Positions 45,372-55,618 of a stretch of 64,000 bases of DNA are shown piece by piece. The position numbers and the translations under genes were made by a program. Positions within the stretch are counted from its first letter, which is position 1, and the number at the start of each line of letters is the position of its first letter. The stretch comes from Latilactobacillus graminis DSM 20719 (GTDB lineage Bacteria > Bacillota > Bacilli > Lactobacillales > Lactobacillaceae), in contig NZ_AYZB01000058.1 in assembly GCF_001436415.1 (NCBI RefSeq), forward strand, positions 1 to 64,000, given 5' to 3'. The notes beneath the pieces are model-generated. The model had not been told where the DNA came from. It saw nothing but the letters and a program-made list of their open reading frames with translations, and searched no databases.

Positions 45372-46308
45372 AGCACAAAATAAATTCTGATTCGAAACGA
45401 CAAATTTGATGGTGATTACTAAGGGCGACCGCAAACGCTTTTTGCCCTAAAGTAAAAAAGTGATGATCAATCGTTGGTATTTTTAATAGTAAGCTAGATA
45501 ATTGTTTCTCTTGGCCAATCAATAGCGGTGGAGCTAGTTGATGATCCAAATGGTATTGGCGGACGCCAGCAGCAATGTCGTCACCATTTGTAAAATAGCA
45601 ATTAAGTGTTGGCTGCTGGGCAATTAGATGTTTGGCAGCATGATAGCCGTCTTCAAACGAGCGCATTCCACCAATCATTAATTTGGCATCAGGTTGACAG
45701 CTGAAGACTTGTTGATAAGCAGTCGTAACAGCAACCCAAGTTGGACTTTGCACCGAATTACGACTCAACAAAAGGCCCATTTGAGTTACTTGTTGGATTT
45801 TAAGATAGTTAAACGCCGCTAAATAAGCAGGCTCACGATGCGAATAAACTGCTGAAATATGGTGTTGACCGGGGTTTTCACAACAAACAATCTGGCCATA
45901 GCGCGTGTAGTCCTCTAAAACTGACAAGGCCAGGCCATGTGAGGCGAAAATTAGTGCGGTAAAGTTTTTGCGTTTTAATTGTTCGAGATAATCTAATTCA
46001 ATTGTTTGGTTGTACTCAGATGGGAGTAATACGATGTGGTAACCGCTTGAAAAGGCAGCATCCATAATGCCGTTTAGCAGCTGATTGAAATAAGGGTGAT
46101 CATTATGCGGTAAAACGACGCCAATATTTTTATTCTGCCCGAAACTCAAATCGCGAGCTAAGCTATTGGGCACGTAATCGAGTTGCTCGATGACCGCTTC
46201 AATTGCAGCCTTAGCAGCGGGCGAAACATATTTTTGATGATTTAAAACCCGAGAAACGGTAGTAACGGAATAGCCGCTTTTTCTCGCAATATCACGAATA
46301 GTTGCCAT
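45370..46308 (-). CDS. LacI-family transcriptional regulator
   Basis: The 312-residue regulator has the LacI helix-turn-helix ATIRDIARKSGYSVTTVSRV (residues 2-21) and the hinge YVPNSLARDL (about 45-54). A periplasmic-binding-protein-like sensor domain (60-310) follows, starting NIGVVLPHNDHPYFNQLL. Its start is five bases after the stop of the HAD gene on the same strand, so the two form an operon. The effector is unknown. The candidate minus-strand promoter for the pair is at 47156-47186. Confidence 0.88.
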   Translation of the reverse strand: MATIRDIARKSGYSVTTVSRVLNHQKYVSPAAKAAIEAVIEQLDYVPNSLARDLSFGQNKNIGVVLPHNDHPYFNQLLNGIMDAAFSSGYHIVLLPSEYNQTIELDYLEQLKRKNFTALIFASHGLALSVLEDYTRYGQIVCCENPGQHHISAVYSHREPAYLAAFNYLKIQQVTQMGLLLSRNSVQSPTWVAVTTAYQQVFSCQPDAKLMIGGMRSFEDGYHAAKHLIAQQPTLNCYFTNGDDIAAGVRQYHLDHQLAPPLLIGQEKQLSSLLLKIPTIDHHFFTLGQKAFAVALSNHHQICRFESEFILC

Positions 46309-46312
46309 TATT

Positions 46313-47125
46313 CTAACCTACTTTTTGGTTAATTTTGGTAATGTATTTTTTCAGACCATAGCTGAAGCCACTGTGCTGGTTGGTTTTGGTAATAAATTGA
46401 CCGGCTGCTTGAATTTGATCGCTTGCATTCCCCATCACAATGGGATGTCCAACAGCTGCTAGCATCGATAGATCGTTTTGATCACCGCCAAAAGCAGCAC
46501 AGTCTGCCAGTGAGACGCTAGTTGTTTTTAAGATAGTCATCAAAGCGTTTGCTTTAGTGGCTTGTTGGCTGGTAATTTCTAAATATAGTGTACCTGACTG
46601 TTGAACCGAAATGCTAGGTAAATGAAGCTGGGCGATGAATTCTTGAACAATTTTACATTGTTTAGTATCGGGCAGAATCAGGAGCACTTTAAAAATTTTG
46701 ATAAATGGATTTTGTAGCTGTTCGGCAAAATTAAACATTGTCGGTAATTGACTGGTGTTTTGGGCTGCATGTTCAATTCCAGCATCGATTTTTTGAGTGT
46801 ACCAATGGTGTAAGTCATAGGCACTTAAGCTGATATCAGTAAAGTTAGTTTGCAACGTAGCGACTAATCGAGCAACAAGCGGAGCTTCAGCTAAAACCAT
46901 GGGAAATAAGTCGGTGGGTTGATATATTAGACCACCATTAAAGGCCACTTGGAATGTCGTGAGGGATAGTTGATCAACTGTTGGTTGCATCGCTTGTGGC
47001 GAGCGTGCAGAAATTAGGGAGATTGGTAAGGGACAGGCTTTAACCGCCGCGATATCTTTTTCGGAAAGTTGTCCATCCTGGTTTAATAAGGTGCCATCTA
47101 AATTAGAAAAAATATAGTTAATCAT
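46313..47125 (-). CDS. Cof-type HAD-family protein with Asn in place of nucleophile Asp
   Basis: The 270-residue product is a Cof/YidA-type HAD (motif II SARSPQAM, motif III lysine in SQQATKANAL, motif IV GGDQNDLSML). Motif I normally reads DLDGTL with the first Asp (position 8) as nucleophile; here it reads NLDGTL, with codon AAT at that position. All other motifs are intact, so it is either catalytically dead and perhaps a sugar-phosphate binder, or altered by a recent point change. It is the first gene of a two-gene operon with the LacI regulator, which suggests a signalling partnership. Family members hydrolyse sugar phosphates. Confidence 0.83.
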   Translation of the reverse strand: MINYIFSNLDGTLLNQDGQLSEKDIAAVKACPLPISLISARSPQAMQPTVDQLSLTTFQVAFNGGLIYQPTDLFPMVLAEAPLVARLVATLQTNFTDISLSAYDLHHWYTQKIDAGIEHAAQNTSQLPTMFNFAEQLQNPFIKIFKVLLILPDTKQCKIVQEFIAQLHLPSISVQQSGTLYLEITSQQATKANALMTILKTTSVSLADCAAFGGDQNDLSMLAAVGHPIVMGNASDQIQAAGQFITKTNQHSGFSYGLKKYITKINQKVG

Positions 47126-47155
47126 GATTTAAACCGCCTTTCTTGAATTACTGTG

Positions 47156-47186
47156 AGTATAATTTATGAAACGCGTCCCAGGTCAA
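47156..47186 (-). promoter_or_regulatory. candidate promoter of HAD-LacI operon
   Basis: On the minus strand TTGACC and TATACT are separated by 19 bases, a little long. It reads away from the pcrA promoter. Confidence 0.55.
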
Positions 47187-47190
47187 GAGA

Positions 47191-47230
47191 CATGACTTAA
47201 CAAAAGTGGAATCCATTTTACTAAGTCATG
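47191..47230. repeat. 40-base palindrome between divergent promoters
   Basis: CATGACTTA (47191-47199) and TAAGTCATG (47222-47230) are perfect arms, with an inner AAAAGTGGA/TCCATTTT pairing. A T-rich tail follows on the plus strand. It lies between the promoters of HAD-LacI and pcrA, where there is no plus-strand gene to terminate, so it may be an operator or a relic terminator. Confidence 0.6.
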
Positions 47231-47258
47231 TTCGCTTTTTTCTACTGATTTTGTTTGG

Positions 47259-47264
47259 TATAAT
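47259..47264 (+). promoter_or_regulatory. pcrA promoter (extended -10)
   Basis: TATAAT preceded by TGG gives an extended -10 element; no good -35 is visible, as is usual for this class. Transcription would start around 47271, close to the start codon. Confidence 0.6.
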
Positions 47265-47297
47265 ATAGGCTGACGTATTGACGGAAGGATGACTAAT

Positions 47298-49547
47298 TTG
47301 TCTGAAAAAGAATTGTTACAAGGGATGAATGATAAGCAAGCAGAAGCGGTGCTCACAACGGAGGGCCCACTTTTAATTATGGCGGGTGCCGGTAGCGGGA
47401 AGACCCGGGTGTTAACACATCGGGTCGCTTATTTAATTGAAGAAAAGCATGTACTCCCGTGGCGCGTGCTTGCGATTACGTTTACCAATAAAGCGGCCCG
47501 CGAAATGCGTGAACGTGTTGGTAATTTACTTGGCGAAGGAGCGCAAGATGTTTGGGTATCCACCTTTCATGCCCTTTGTGTGCGGATTTTGCGCCGTGAA
47601 ATTGAGCAAATCGGTTATAACCGGGCGTTTACGATTGCCGATCCGGCTGAACAATTGACGTTGATGCGCCATGTTTGTCGTGATTTAAACATTGATACGA
47701 AAAAATTTGATCCTAAAGCAATTTTAGGGATGATTAGTAATGCTAAAAATGAACTACAGACGCCAAATGACTATGCTGGTCTCGCAAATGGACCATTTGA
47801 AAAGATTGTCGCACAATGTTATACCGAATATCAAAAACGGCTCCAACAAAACCAAGCACTTGATTTTGATGATTTAATTATGCAGACAATCCGTTTATTT
47901 AAAGAAAACCAAGTGACACTTGAACATTATCAAGAAAAGTTTCAATACATTCACGTTGATGAATATCAAGATACCAATGAAGCCCAATATACATTGGTTA
48001 ATATGTTAGCCGCGAAATACAAGAATCTTTGTGTTGTCGGGGATGCTGATCAGAGTATTTATGGTTGGCGCGGGGCTAACATGGACAATATCATGAATTT
48101 CGAACATGATTATCCCAATGCTAAATCCGTTATGTTGGAACAAAATTACCGTTCAACCAAGACGATTCTAGAAGCCGCAAATGGGGTGATTAACAATAAT
48201 CAATACCGCAAGCCCAAGGAATTGTGGACTGAAAATAATGAAGGACAACCGATTACTTACTATCGTGGTCAAAGTGAACGCGACGAAGCCCTATTTGTCA
48301 TCACGAAGATTCAAGAAGAAATGCAAAAGAACCAACGTAAATTCGGAGACTTCGCCGTTTTATACCGGACGAATGCTCAATCACGGTCAATTGAAGAAGC
48401 GTTTGTCAAAGCCAACATGCCATATAAGATGGTCGGAGGACACAAGTTCTACGATCGTAAGGAAATCAAGGATATTTTGGCTTACCTACGATTGGTCGTT
48501 AATGCGTCCGATTCAATGAGCTTTGAGCGGGTGGTTAACAGTCCTAAACGGGGAATTGGCCCAGGGACGCTTGAAAAATTAACCCAGTTTGCCGATGATC
48601 ATCAATGGTCATTACTCGAAGCAGCGCAAAATGCGGAACTATCAATGATTCCTAGTAAGAGTCGTAAGACGCTGATTGATTTCGGGAACGTAATTGGTGA
48701 CTTAGCGAAGATGCGCGAATTTTTAAATGTGACCGATTTAACAGAGCAATTATTGGATAAAACTGGTTACAAAGCTGCGCTCGAAGCTGAAAATACGCTC
48801 GAAGCACAAAGTCGTTTAGAAAACATTGAAGAATTACTTTCAGTAACGAAACAATTTGATGAACACTACGAGCCAGAAGAAGATGATAGTGATTTATTTG
48901 TCGATTTCTTAGCCGAATTATCACTGGTATCTGATTTAGACTCAGTTGAAGAAGAAGCTAGTGAAGTGACAATGATGACTTTGCATGCTGCCAAAGGACT
49001 CGAATTTCCAGTCGTTTTCTTAATGGGAATGGAAGAAGGCATTTTTCCATTATCCCGGGCCTTACTTGAAGAAGATGAATTAGAAGAAGAACGCCGCTTA
49101 GCTTACGTGGGGATTACCCGAGCAGAAAGCAAGTTATACCTAACGAATGCTTATTCACGGATGTTATATGGGCGCCAACAAAGTAATCAAGCCTCGCGCT
49201 TTGTCGGTGAAATTGATGATGGACTATTGGATTACGCCAATGGTGATGCGGGGAGTATTCCAGAACATAAATTACCATTTGGCAAGAGCAATCGGCATGC
49301 GCGTGCCACTGCAACTACGTATAGTGCCAATAAAACTACGACAAGTCATAAAATTGCCGATACAACTGGTGGGGAAAATCGCGGGGCTTGGACGGCTGGT
49401 CAGAAGGTCCAACACAAGAAATGGGGGATTGGAACGGTCGTCAAGGTCAATGGGACTGGCAATGACCAAGAACTAGACATTGCCTTTAAGGAACAAGGCG
49501 TTAAACGATTATTAGCTAGTTTCGCACCAATTGAGAAAGTTGAATAG
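47298..49547 (+). CDS. pcrA: ATP-dependent DNA helicase PcrA (UvrD/Rep family)
   Basis: About 749 residues. TTG 47298 is preferred because GGAAGGA ends eight bases before it; the in-frame ATG at 47289 overlaps that site, and the difference is only three residues. SF1A motifs: Q-motif region NDKQAEAV, Walker A AGAGSGKTRVLTHR (about 32-45), motif II DEYQDTN, GDADQSIYGWRGAN, LEQNYRST, and the C-terminal VTMMTLHAAKGLEFPVVF. A C-terminal KVQHKKWGIGTV segment is a Tudor-like RNA-polymerase-binding region. It unwinds DNA in repair and replication. It leads the pcrA-ligA-camS operon. Confidence 0.96.
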   Translation: MSEKELLQGMNDKQAEAVLTTEGPLLIMAGAGSGKTRVLTHRVAYLIEEKHVLPWRVLAITFTNKAAREMRERVGNLLGEGAQDVWVSTFHALCVRILRREIEQIGYNRAFTIADPAEQLTLMRHVCRDLNIDTKKFDPKAILGMISNAKNELQTPNDYAGLANGPFEKIVAQCYTEYQKRLQQNQALDFDDLIMQTIRLFKENQVTLEHYQEKFQYIHVDEYQDTNEAQYTLVNMLAAKYKNLCVVGDADQSIYGWRGANMDNIMNFEHDYPNAKSVMLEQNYRSTKTILEAANGVINNNQYRKPKELWTENNEGQPITYYRGQSERDEALFVITKIQEEMQKNQRKFGDFAVLYRTNAQSRSIEEAFVKANMPYKMVGGHKFYDRKEIKDILAYLRLVVNASDSMSFERVVNSPKRGIGPGTLEKLTQFADDHQWSLLEAAQNAELSMIPSKSRKTLIDFGNVIGDLAKMREFLNVTDLTEQLLDKTGYKAALEAENTLEAQSRLENIEELLSVTKQFDEHYEPEEDDSDLFVDFLAELSLVSDLDSVEEEASEVTMMTLHAAKGLEFPVVFLMGMEEGIFPLSRALLEEDELEEERRLAYVGITRAESKLYLTNAYSRMLYGRQQSNQASRFVGEIDDGLLDYANGDAGSIPEHKLPFGKSNRHARATATTYSANKTTTSHKIADTTGGENRGAWTAGQKVQHKKWGIGTVVKVNGTGNDQELDIAFKEQGVKRLLASFAPIEKVE

Positions 49548-49566
49548 CAAAGGCAATTCGGTTTAG

Positions 49567-51633
<2,067 letters not shown>

Positions 51634-51692
51634 GTAAATTAAAAATTTCAACCAGTCAACTTGATTAAGGATGTATAAGGAGGCCATTTTTA

Positions 51693-52823
51693 GTGGCAAA
51701 GTATAAATTATGGGTAGTCGCAGCCGCGGCAGTTTTATTGTTGGCGGGTTGTACAAGTTTACAAGGTAGTTCCAATTCAGCGTCATCAACCAAGACGACG
51801 AAGAAACTGCAAACAACGGGGAAAGTGACCGATAGTATGTACGAAGGGGTGATTGATAATAACCAGTACAAGACCAGTCAGACCCGGGGATTAACAACGC
51901 AGCAAAGTAATACGGCTTTTGATGTCAAGAGTTTGGAAAGTGGCTTGTTGAAAATCTCGAAACAGCAATTTCCAACCGATAAATACCTCTATCAAGAGGG
52001 GCAGACGATTAAAACAGCAGAAGCGCAAAAATGGCTGGCACGTCAATCCAAAGATAACCCGTTAGGATTAAATCCTGAAGATAATGGTCAAAAAGAACCG
52101 GACAAGCGCAATCCATTATACCTTCAACAAATTCTAGAGCAAGATTTTTTGGGATCAGATGGCGCACTTGACGGTATGAGTATTGGTCTGGGAATGAATC
52201 AGATTGATTATTATACCAAGGAACAATATGGCGCGACATTTGAAACTAAGATATCAAGTGCCATGATGGCGCAACAAGGTAAACAAATAGCCAACAAAGT
52301 CTTGAGCCGTCTACGTCAGAAAAAGGGGATGGATGAGACTACGATTGCGATTGGCCTATATAAACAGGCCCCTAAGGATAGTTTAGTTGGGGGGACTTTC
52401 TTCGCCTATGGGATTAGTAAAAATGGTAGCACGACGATTGATTCATGGCACGAATTAGACCAAGCTAATCAAGTTTTCCCGTTAGTAAATAATGAAAAAG
52501 CAGTTAATCAAAGTGACGTCGACGCGTTTAATAGTTTTAAAGAACAAGTGCAAACTTTCTTTCCGAACTTAAGCGGTGTGACGGCGCAAGCACACTATGA
52601 AGATGGTGTACTTGCTGGGATGAATATTACGGTTAATACGCAATTTTACAGTGAAACTGAAATCATGAGTTTCACCCAATACATTGCAACTGCTGCCAAT
52701 AAATACTTACCGCAAAATATTCCATTGGATATTTCGATTTCCTCGGCAGAAGGGATGCAAGCCTATGTTGGTCGCGCAACTGGGAGTAAGGGATTTTCTA
52801 CCCATGTCTTTGGAAGTTATTAG
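51693..52823 (+). CDS. camS: CamS-family sex-pheromone-type lipoprotein
   Basis: The 376-residue lipoprotein starts at GTG after AAGGAGG. The signal peptide ends in the lipobox LLAGC with the cysteine at about residue 20. The mature protein has the CamS features, including the YLYQEGQTI and NPLGLNPED segments. Relatives release pheromone peptides from the signal sequence in enterococci; in other lactic acid bacteria the role is unclear. It closes the pcrA-ligA-camS unit and a strong terminator follows. Confidence 0.88.
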   Translation: MAKYKLWVVAAAAVLLLAGCTSLQGSSNSASSTKTTKKLQTTGKVTDSMYEGVIDNNQYKTSQTRGLTTQQSNTAFDVKSLESGLLKISKQQFPTDKYLYQEGQTIKTAEAQKWLARQSKDNPLGLNPEDNGQKEPDKRNPLYLQQILEQDFLGSDGALDGMSIGLGMNQIDYYTKEQYGATFETKISSAMMAQQGKQIANKVLSRLRQKKGMDETTIAIGLYKQAPKDSLVGGTFFAYGISKNGSTTIDSWHELDQANQVFPLVNNEKAVNQSDVDAFNSFKEQVQTFFPNLSGVTAQAHYEDGVLAGMNITVNTQFYSETEIMSFTQYIATAANKYLPQNIPLDISISSAEGMQAYVGRATGSKGFSTHVFGSY

Positions 52824-52831
52824 TAAAAATC

Positions 52832-52872
52832 AAAAAGCGTCAACAACTTTTATCGTTGTTGACGCTTTTTTT
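52832..52872 (+). terminator. camS terminator
   Basis: AAAAAGCGTCAACAAC and GTTGTTGACGCTTTTT with a seven-base loop, followed by T. Confidence 0.94.
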
Positions 52873-52915
52873 ATTTAGTAGTTGTATTTTTTTAAATATA
52901 TCAAAGGGGTATAGC

Positions 52916-53594
52916 ATGAACAATTTTAAAAAAGCACGAGAATGGATAGATAATGCAGATGCTATTTTAATCAGCGCCAGTAACGGTTTATCGATTACAG
53001 AGGGGTATAATATATTTGCCCATGATGCGCCGTTTATAACCCATTTCGGCGCTTTTAATAAACGCTATGGAATCATGAATATTCTGCAAGGACTTTTCTT
53101 TGATTATCCAACATTAGCTGAACGAGATGCATTTTATCAAGTATGATTATATGGTCGATCATTATGAAGGCACATCAGTTTTTCAAGATTTAAAGCAATT
53201 AGTTGGTGATCATGATTACTTTATCGTCACGTCGAATGGTGATATGCATTTTCAAATGAATGGTTTTGATGAACAACGGCTTTTTGAAGTGGAAGGGAAT
53301 TTTGATAATAATCAAAATCCAATGCCGATGATTCAAAAGCAACAAGCTAAGTTTAATGCATTTGTGCAAAACTATCGTTCCCAAAATCTGGTGGTTCTCG
53401 AACTCGGGATTGGGGCCGATAATCAATTAATTAAAGCACCACTGATGCGACTCGTGGCTCAAAATGTGTGCTATCACTATATCACACTGAATTTAGCACA
53501 TGAAATTAGAATACCAACGACTATTGCCCAACGTTCAATTGGACTTGTCGGATCAATTGATGATAATTTTAAGGAGCTGTTTAAAAATGACTAA
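52916..53594 (+). pseudogene. SIR2-family protein gene 1, frameshifted
   Basis: The frame from ATG 52916 (after AAAGGGG) gives the sirtuin-like N terminus with ILISASNGLSITEGYNIF (about 17-34), then stops at 53144 after 76 codons. The continuing protein (YDYMVDHYEG onward, FIVTSNGDMHFQMNGFDEQR and VLELGIGADN) is in the +1 frame from about 53135 to 53594. Removal of one base near 53141 would restore a protein of about 225 residues. The family comprises SIR2-type NAD-dependent deacylases or ADP-ribosyltransferases, several of which act in stress or lipoyl-linked modification. A sequencing error is possible. The 3' end overlaps the second copy by eight bases. Confidence 0.82.
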
Positions 53595-54439
53595 TTCAGA
53601 CTATCAAAACACATTACAAAAAACAGCGACCGTCATTAAAAATGCCGATTATGTGCTTGTCAGCGGCGGCTGGCCCCGATTGGTATAATCCGGGTGATCC
53701 GACCTATCTTAAACATTTTAAGGCCATTGAAAATAAGTATCATGCTGGCAGTTTGTGGCGAAATTATTATTTGGAACAATATACGGGGAAGACTTGGACA
53801 AATCGTGGTGACTATTGGGGCTTTAAACTAACGGTTGCGCACTATAACCTGCACGAAGCCATTTTTCAACCCTATCACGATTTAAAAGCGGTGCTTAAAG
53901 ACAAAGATTATGATATCGTCACTACGAATCAAGACGTTCAATTTCCAAGAGCCTTTCCTGACAAAGCAGTGGCCACGATTCAAGGTGATTGGTCCTATTT
54001 CCAGTGTGCAGATAAATGTCACGACCAAGTTTATCCATCACAACTAGATGTGGATCGATTATTCCCACAGATTGGAAATGATCATTTGCCGGAAAATTTA
54101 ATTCCACGCTGTCCAGAATGTGGTGCCGAAATGTTGGAATGGGTCCGGGGTTATGAATTTCTTGAAGGACAATATTATAATGAACAATATAATAAATATT
54201 GTCATTTTATTCAAAAAGCGGCGCATAAAAAGACCGTTTATCTAGAATTAGGGGTGGGCATGATGACGCCGATGTTCATTAAAGAGCCATTTATGAATTT
54301 AACGTATCAAAATCCACAAGCGACTTACATTACAATTAATCCCAAAGATGCAATTGTTCCGCGCGAGTTGACGGATCGTGGTATCGCGGTTAAATATGAT
54401 TTAGCGAAAGTATTGACCGATTTAAAAGAAATAATGTAA
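53587..54439 (+). pseudogene. SIR2-family protein gene 2, frameshifted near the NAD-binding loop
   Basis: The frame opens at ATG 53587 and encodes VIKNADYVLVSGG, where a GAG(L/M)S loop is expected. It then shifts to the +1 frame, continuing SAAAGPDWYNPGDP and so on to 54439. The intact protein would be about 290 residues with two Cys pairs (CADKC and CPECG) suggesting a zinc finger. The junction (53660-53670) is TCAGCGGCGGC, and a second copy of that sequence would have encoded the SAAA part, so the simplest explanation is loss of about 20 bases between two direct repeats. It lacks the nucleotide loop and is unlikely to be active. Confidence 0.82.
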
Positions 54440-54440
54440 C

Positions 54441-54475
54441 GCAAAAAGGATGGGGCAAGGCCCCATCCTTTTTGC
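54441..54475. terminator. terminator after SIR2 pair, shared with Rrf2 gene
   Basis: GCAAAAAGGATGGGG and CCCCATCCTTTTTGC form a perfect long stem. It lies between converging genes. Confidence 0.92.
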
Positions 54476-54533
54476 TTATTCTAAATATTAGAAAAACGAT
54501 ATAAGCCACAAATTAAGCTGAGCTTACTGTGGA

Positions 54534-54983
54534 TTAGTTCTGATAATGACTCAGTTCTGGTTGTATTGCCAGTCGTTGTTGGTATTGTTGAATAATATCA
54601 GCTAATTTAATTGATTGCATTTGTTGTTCAGCAGTTTCTTGGATTTGATCGTAGTAAGTAGCAAGCGACAACTGAATATTTTGTCCAGGTCCACAGCTTG
54701 GATCAATTTGGGTATCGATGTTCAATAATCGTGTATCGTCGACAGCTTTATAGATATCACAGAGGGAAATTTGATCGGGAGCTTTTGCGAGTTTGGGCTC
54801 AGCGTGCCCCTTCACACTCGTCAGTAAATCAGCGGCTTTGAGTTGGCTCATAATTTGCCGAATAAAAGAAGGATTTGTATTGATGCTCTTAGCGATGCGT
54901 TGGCTAGAGAGATTATCGAACGGGTTTAGTGCAATCAGCGTCATGAGGTGCACCGCGTTGCTTAAGCGAACTGATTTTTTTAT
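54534..54983 (-). CDS. Rrf2-family regulator, apparent ATA start codon
   Basis: From codon ATA at 54983, placed seven bases after AAAAGGAG, the product is 149 residues. It begins KKSVRLSNAVHLMTLIAL, exactly as Rrf2 proteins begin; GTG at 54953 is the only conventional start but has no ribosome site and cuts off ten residues of the DNA-binding domain. It has an HTH at about 25-60, and a partial cysteine set (SLCDIY and SCGPG) rather than three FeS ligands, as in YwnA-like members. Such proteins sense redox or metabolites or bind DNA. A likely operator palindrome overlaps its promoter. Confidence 0.78.
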   Translation of the reverse strand: MKKSVRLSNAVHLMTLIALNPFDNLSSQRIAKSINTNPSFIRQIMSQLKAADLLTSVKGHAEPKLAKAPDQISLCDIYKAVDDTRLLNIDTQIDPSCGPGQNIQLSLATYYDQIQETAEQQMQSIKLADIIQQYQQRLAIQPELSHYQN

Positions 54984-55002
54984 AGAAAAACTCCTTTTAA
55001 AA

Positions 55003-55025
55003 GATGTTATTGTAATTATAACATC
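55003..55025 (-). promoter_or_regulatory. Rrf2 promoter and candidate operator
   Basis: GATGTTAT and ATAACATC are a perfect 8-bp inverted repeat with seven bases between. The minus-strand TATAAT (55015-55020, with extended TG) lies inside it. This position suggests self-repression by the Rrf2 protein. Confidence 0.6.
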
Positions 55026-55078
55026 AAATCACAGGTTTTGCCGCACCGAGGTTCAATATTAAAGTGGCTTTAATAAAA

Positions 55079-55618
55079 TTAACCAGTAATTTTTAAATTG
55101 ATAAGCCAGTCTTCTAGGGAAGATATGCTTAGCTGACTTGCCCAGTCTGTTGTCAATTGTTTAAAGGCTCTTGCGGTTTGATCAATTTGATTTTTGGACG
55201 GCATTGATTGAAAATGCTCGATGGGTGGGTCTTTGACGATTGTGGCTTCAAGTTGATGCGCGGTTTGTACGGATGTGGTTGTTGGCATGGTCTCAAACGG
55301 TTCTGCTATTTCAGCAGGTGCGGTAGTATTGCGAGAACCATCGGCGGCTTCCCAGTAATGAACCGTTTGGGCACCAATTGTTTCGCTGACTTCAACGGGT
55401 TGACTGTCATCAATCTCGGTTTCTAACCAGGCTTTTGCTAGTGCCGCTTGGTTGGCCGCCGCTTCTTGAGCCTTAGCGGTCATTTCGGCGGTAACTCCGG
55501 AGATAGTAACTCCCACAGAAGTGGTTGCTGCAAAGGCTGCTGAACTTGGGAGCCCAATGCTCCCCATTAAACATAAGATTGATACTGTTATCAAGTGGTT
55601 CACGCCAATTTTTATCAT
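55079..55618 (-). CDS. secreted protein of unknown function
   Basis: The 179-residue product has a clear signal peptide (hydrophobic residues about 9-30, AFAA cleavage site) and no lipobox, TM segment or sorting signal, so it is secreted. The mature region is Ala-, Thr- and Glu-rich, with an AAANQAALAKAWLETEI helix and no motif I recognise. It starts at ATG after GGAG. It sits in the insert between camS and gatC, upstream of the Rrf2 gene on the same strand. Its function is unknown. Confidence 0.72.
   Translation of the reverse strand: MIKIGVNHLITVSILCLMGSIGLPSSAAFAATTSVGVTISGVTAEMTAKAQEAAANQAALAKAWLETEIDDSQPVEVSETIGAQTVHYWEAADGSRNTTAPAEIAEPFETMPTTTSVQTAHQLEATIVKDPPIEHFQSMPSKNQIDQTARAFKQLTTDWASQLSISSLEDWLINLKITG

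Noticed and set aside
54534-54953. GTG at 54953 as start of the Rrf2 gene
   Set aside because: It has no ribosome site and truncates the conserved N-terminal helix, while the codon at 54983 follows AAAAGGAG at a normal distance and gives a typical Rrf2 start, albeit ATA.
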